Below are positions 63,650 through 64,000 of a stretch of 64,000 nucleotides of DNA, piece after piece. The stretch spans positions 1,192,001-1,256,000 of the forward strand of contig NZ_CP016786.1 of assembly GCF_002285495.1 (NCBI RefSeq), in the 5' to 3' direction. Both the position numbers and the translations under genes were made by a program. Each line of letters opens with the position of its first letter. Positions within the stretch are counted from its first letter, which is position 1. The DNA is from Clostridium isatidis. Its GTDB lineage: Bacteria > Bacillota > Clostridia > Clostridiales > Clostridiaceae. The notes beneath the pieces are model-generated. The model searched no databases and was not told the origin of the DNA. It saw nothing but the letters and a program-made list of their open reading frames with translations.

Positions 63650-64000
63650 TCTTCAATTCAAATAAGTGCTTACCAGTGCGGCCCGCTTGTATTTTACTAT
63701 GTAATTTATTTATATTGTGTGCCATTGCAAGAAGTATACTTTCTGCTAATACATTCTTTTGCCCACGACACATAAATCTTCTGAAATTCATGTCTTGTTT
63801 TATTTGTGCAAAAGAACCTTCTGCTTGAATACTTCTGTTCATTCTAAGCAAGCAACCTTCTTCGCTTAGAATTCTTTCTAAATCAGACTTTCTTTGGCGA
63901 TTAAACTTTTTTGATGTTTCAAATCTTTTTACTCTTTCTTCCAAAGGAGTTTTACAATTATTCCCTTTGATGCAACTACTCTTGTAAGTGCAATCATTGC
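63639..64000 (-). mobile_element. IS1182-family transposase, C-terminal part; upstream part off the window
   Basis: DDE transposase of an insertion sequence. I extended the open frame past the usual TTG at 63944; it stays open to base 64000, adding NDCTYKSSCIKGNNCKTPL with a Cys-rich zinc-like segment. The C-terminal part has RSIQAEGSFAQIKQDMNFRRF, containing the last acidic residue of the DDE triad, and the family end LAMAHNINKL. It is thus probably an intact element interrupted only by the window edge. Confidence 0.88.

Noticed and set aside
63639..63944. Transposase fragment as a pseudogene
   Set aside because: The frame stays open beyond the TTG at 63944 to the window edge and adds a conserved-looking Cys segment, so truncation is only the window end.

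Overview
This is a very AT-rich stretch of a Firmicutes chromosome, almost certainly Clostridium sensu stricto. The evidence is endospore genes (spoIVA, sigE, sigG, an uninterrupted sigK, spoIIGA, a BclB-like exosporium protein), a fermentative bifunctional AdhE, and gene order shared with other clostridia and in part with Bacillus subtilis. I cannot name the species. All but one of the supported genes lie on the minus strand, so the window is one long co-oriented block read from high to low coordinates. The exception is a 92-residue orphan at 61943-62221.

Layout from low to high coordinates. 1-11242: a translation and cell-envelope block with Ser/Thr kinase prkC (cut by the window edge), its phosphatase prpC, rlmN, rsmB, fmt, def, priA, coaBC, rpoZ, gmk, remA and yicC. 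11424-17135: asparaginase, an orphan nuclease-like PBECR3 protein, spoIVA, gpsA and der. 17351-25043: the complete phosphate regulon, with phoU, pstB, pstA, pstC, two paralogous pstS genes, phoR and phoP. 25057-32830: pgeF, nrdR, ylmC, sigG, sigE, spoIIGA, ftsZ, pilT and sigK, the sporulation sigma-factor cluster. 32989-52420: a region syntenic with the B. subtilis yrvN-yrrR segment, with a class B PBP, udk, U32 peptidase-like yrrO, trmR, mltG, typA, RNase J, fur, yrzB, ruvX, ireB, T-box-controlled alaS, yrrI, a PRC-barrel gene, mnmA, iscS, iscR and rarA. 52441-61632: accessory metabolism with a lipoprotein, adhE, a TrpXYZ-like ABC transporter plus a second substrate-binding paralogue, hutP, a MarR regulator and a membrane protein. 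61943-64000: the plus-strand orphan, a collagen-like exosporium protein and the end of an IS1182-family transposase that runs off the window.

How the genes work together. PhoPR probably controls the Pst transporter; both pstS genes are preceded by near-copies of one promoter block. SpoIIGA processes pro-SigE, and its operon has the long-spacer promoter shape expected for Spo0A control. IscS, MnmA, YrrO and TrmR all act on tRNA wobble uridine. PrkC, PrpC and IreB form a kinase, phosphatase and substrate set split between two loci. Regulatory sites readable in the sequence include the alaS T-box with a GCU (Ala) specifier, a Rex-like operator downstream of the adhE promoter, a Fur-like box over the -35 of yrzB-fur, and a perfect 21-bp palindrome upstream of the TrpXYZ-like operon near a MarR gene. 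No CRISPR array, rRNA or tRNA gene was seen. Most of the window is ordinary core genome. The least explained items are the PBECR3 protein, the plus-strand orphan, and the duplicated transporter components with their palindromic promoters.
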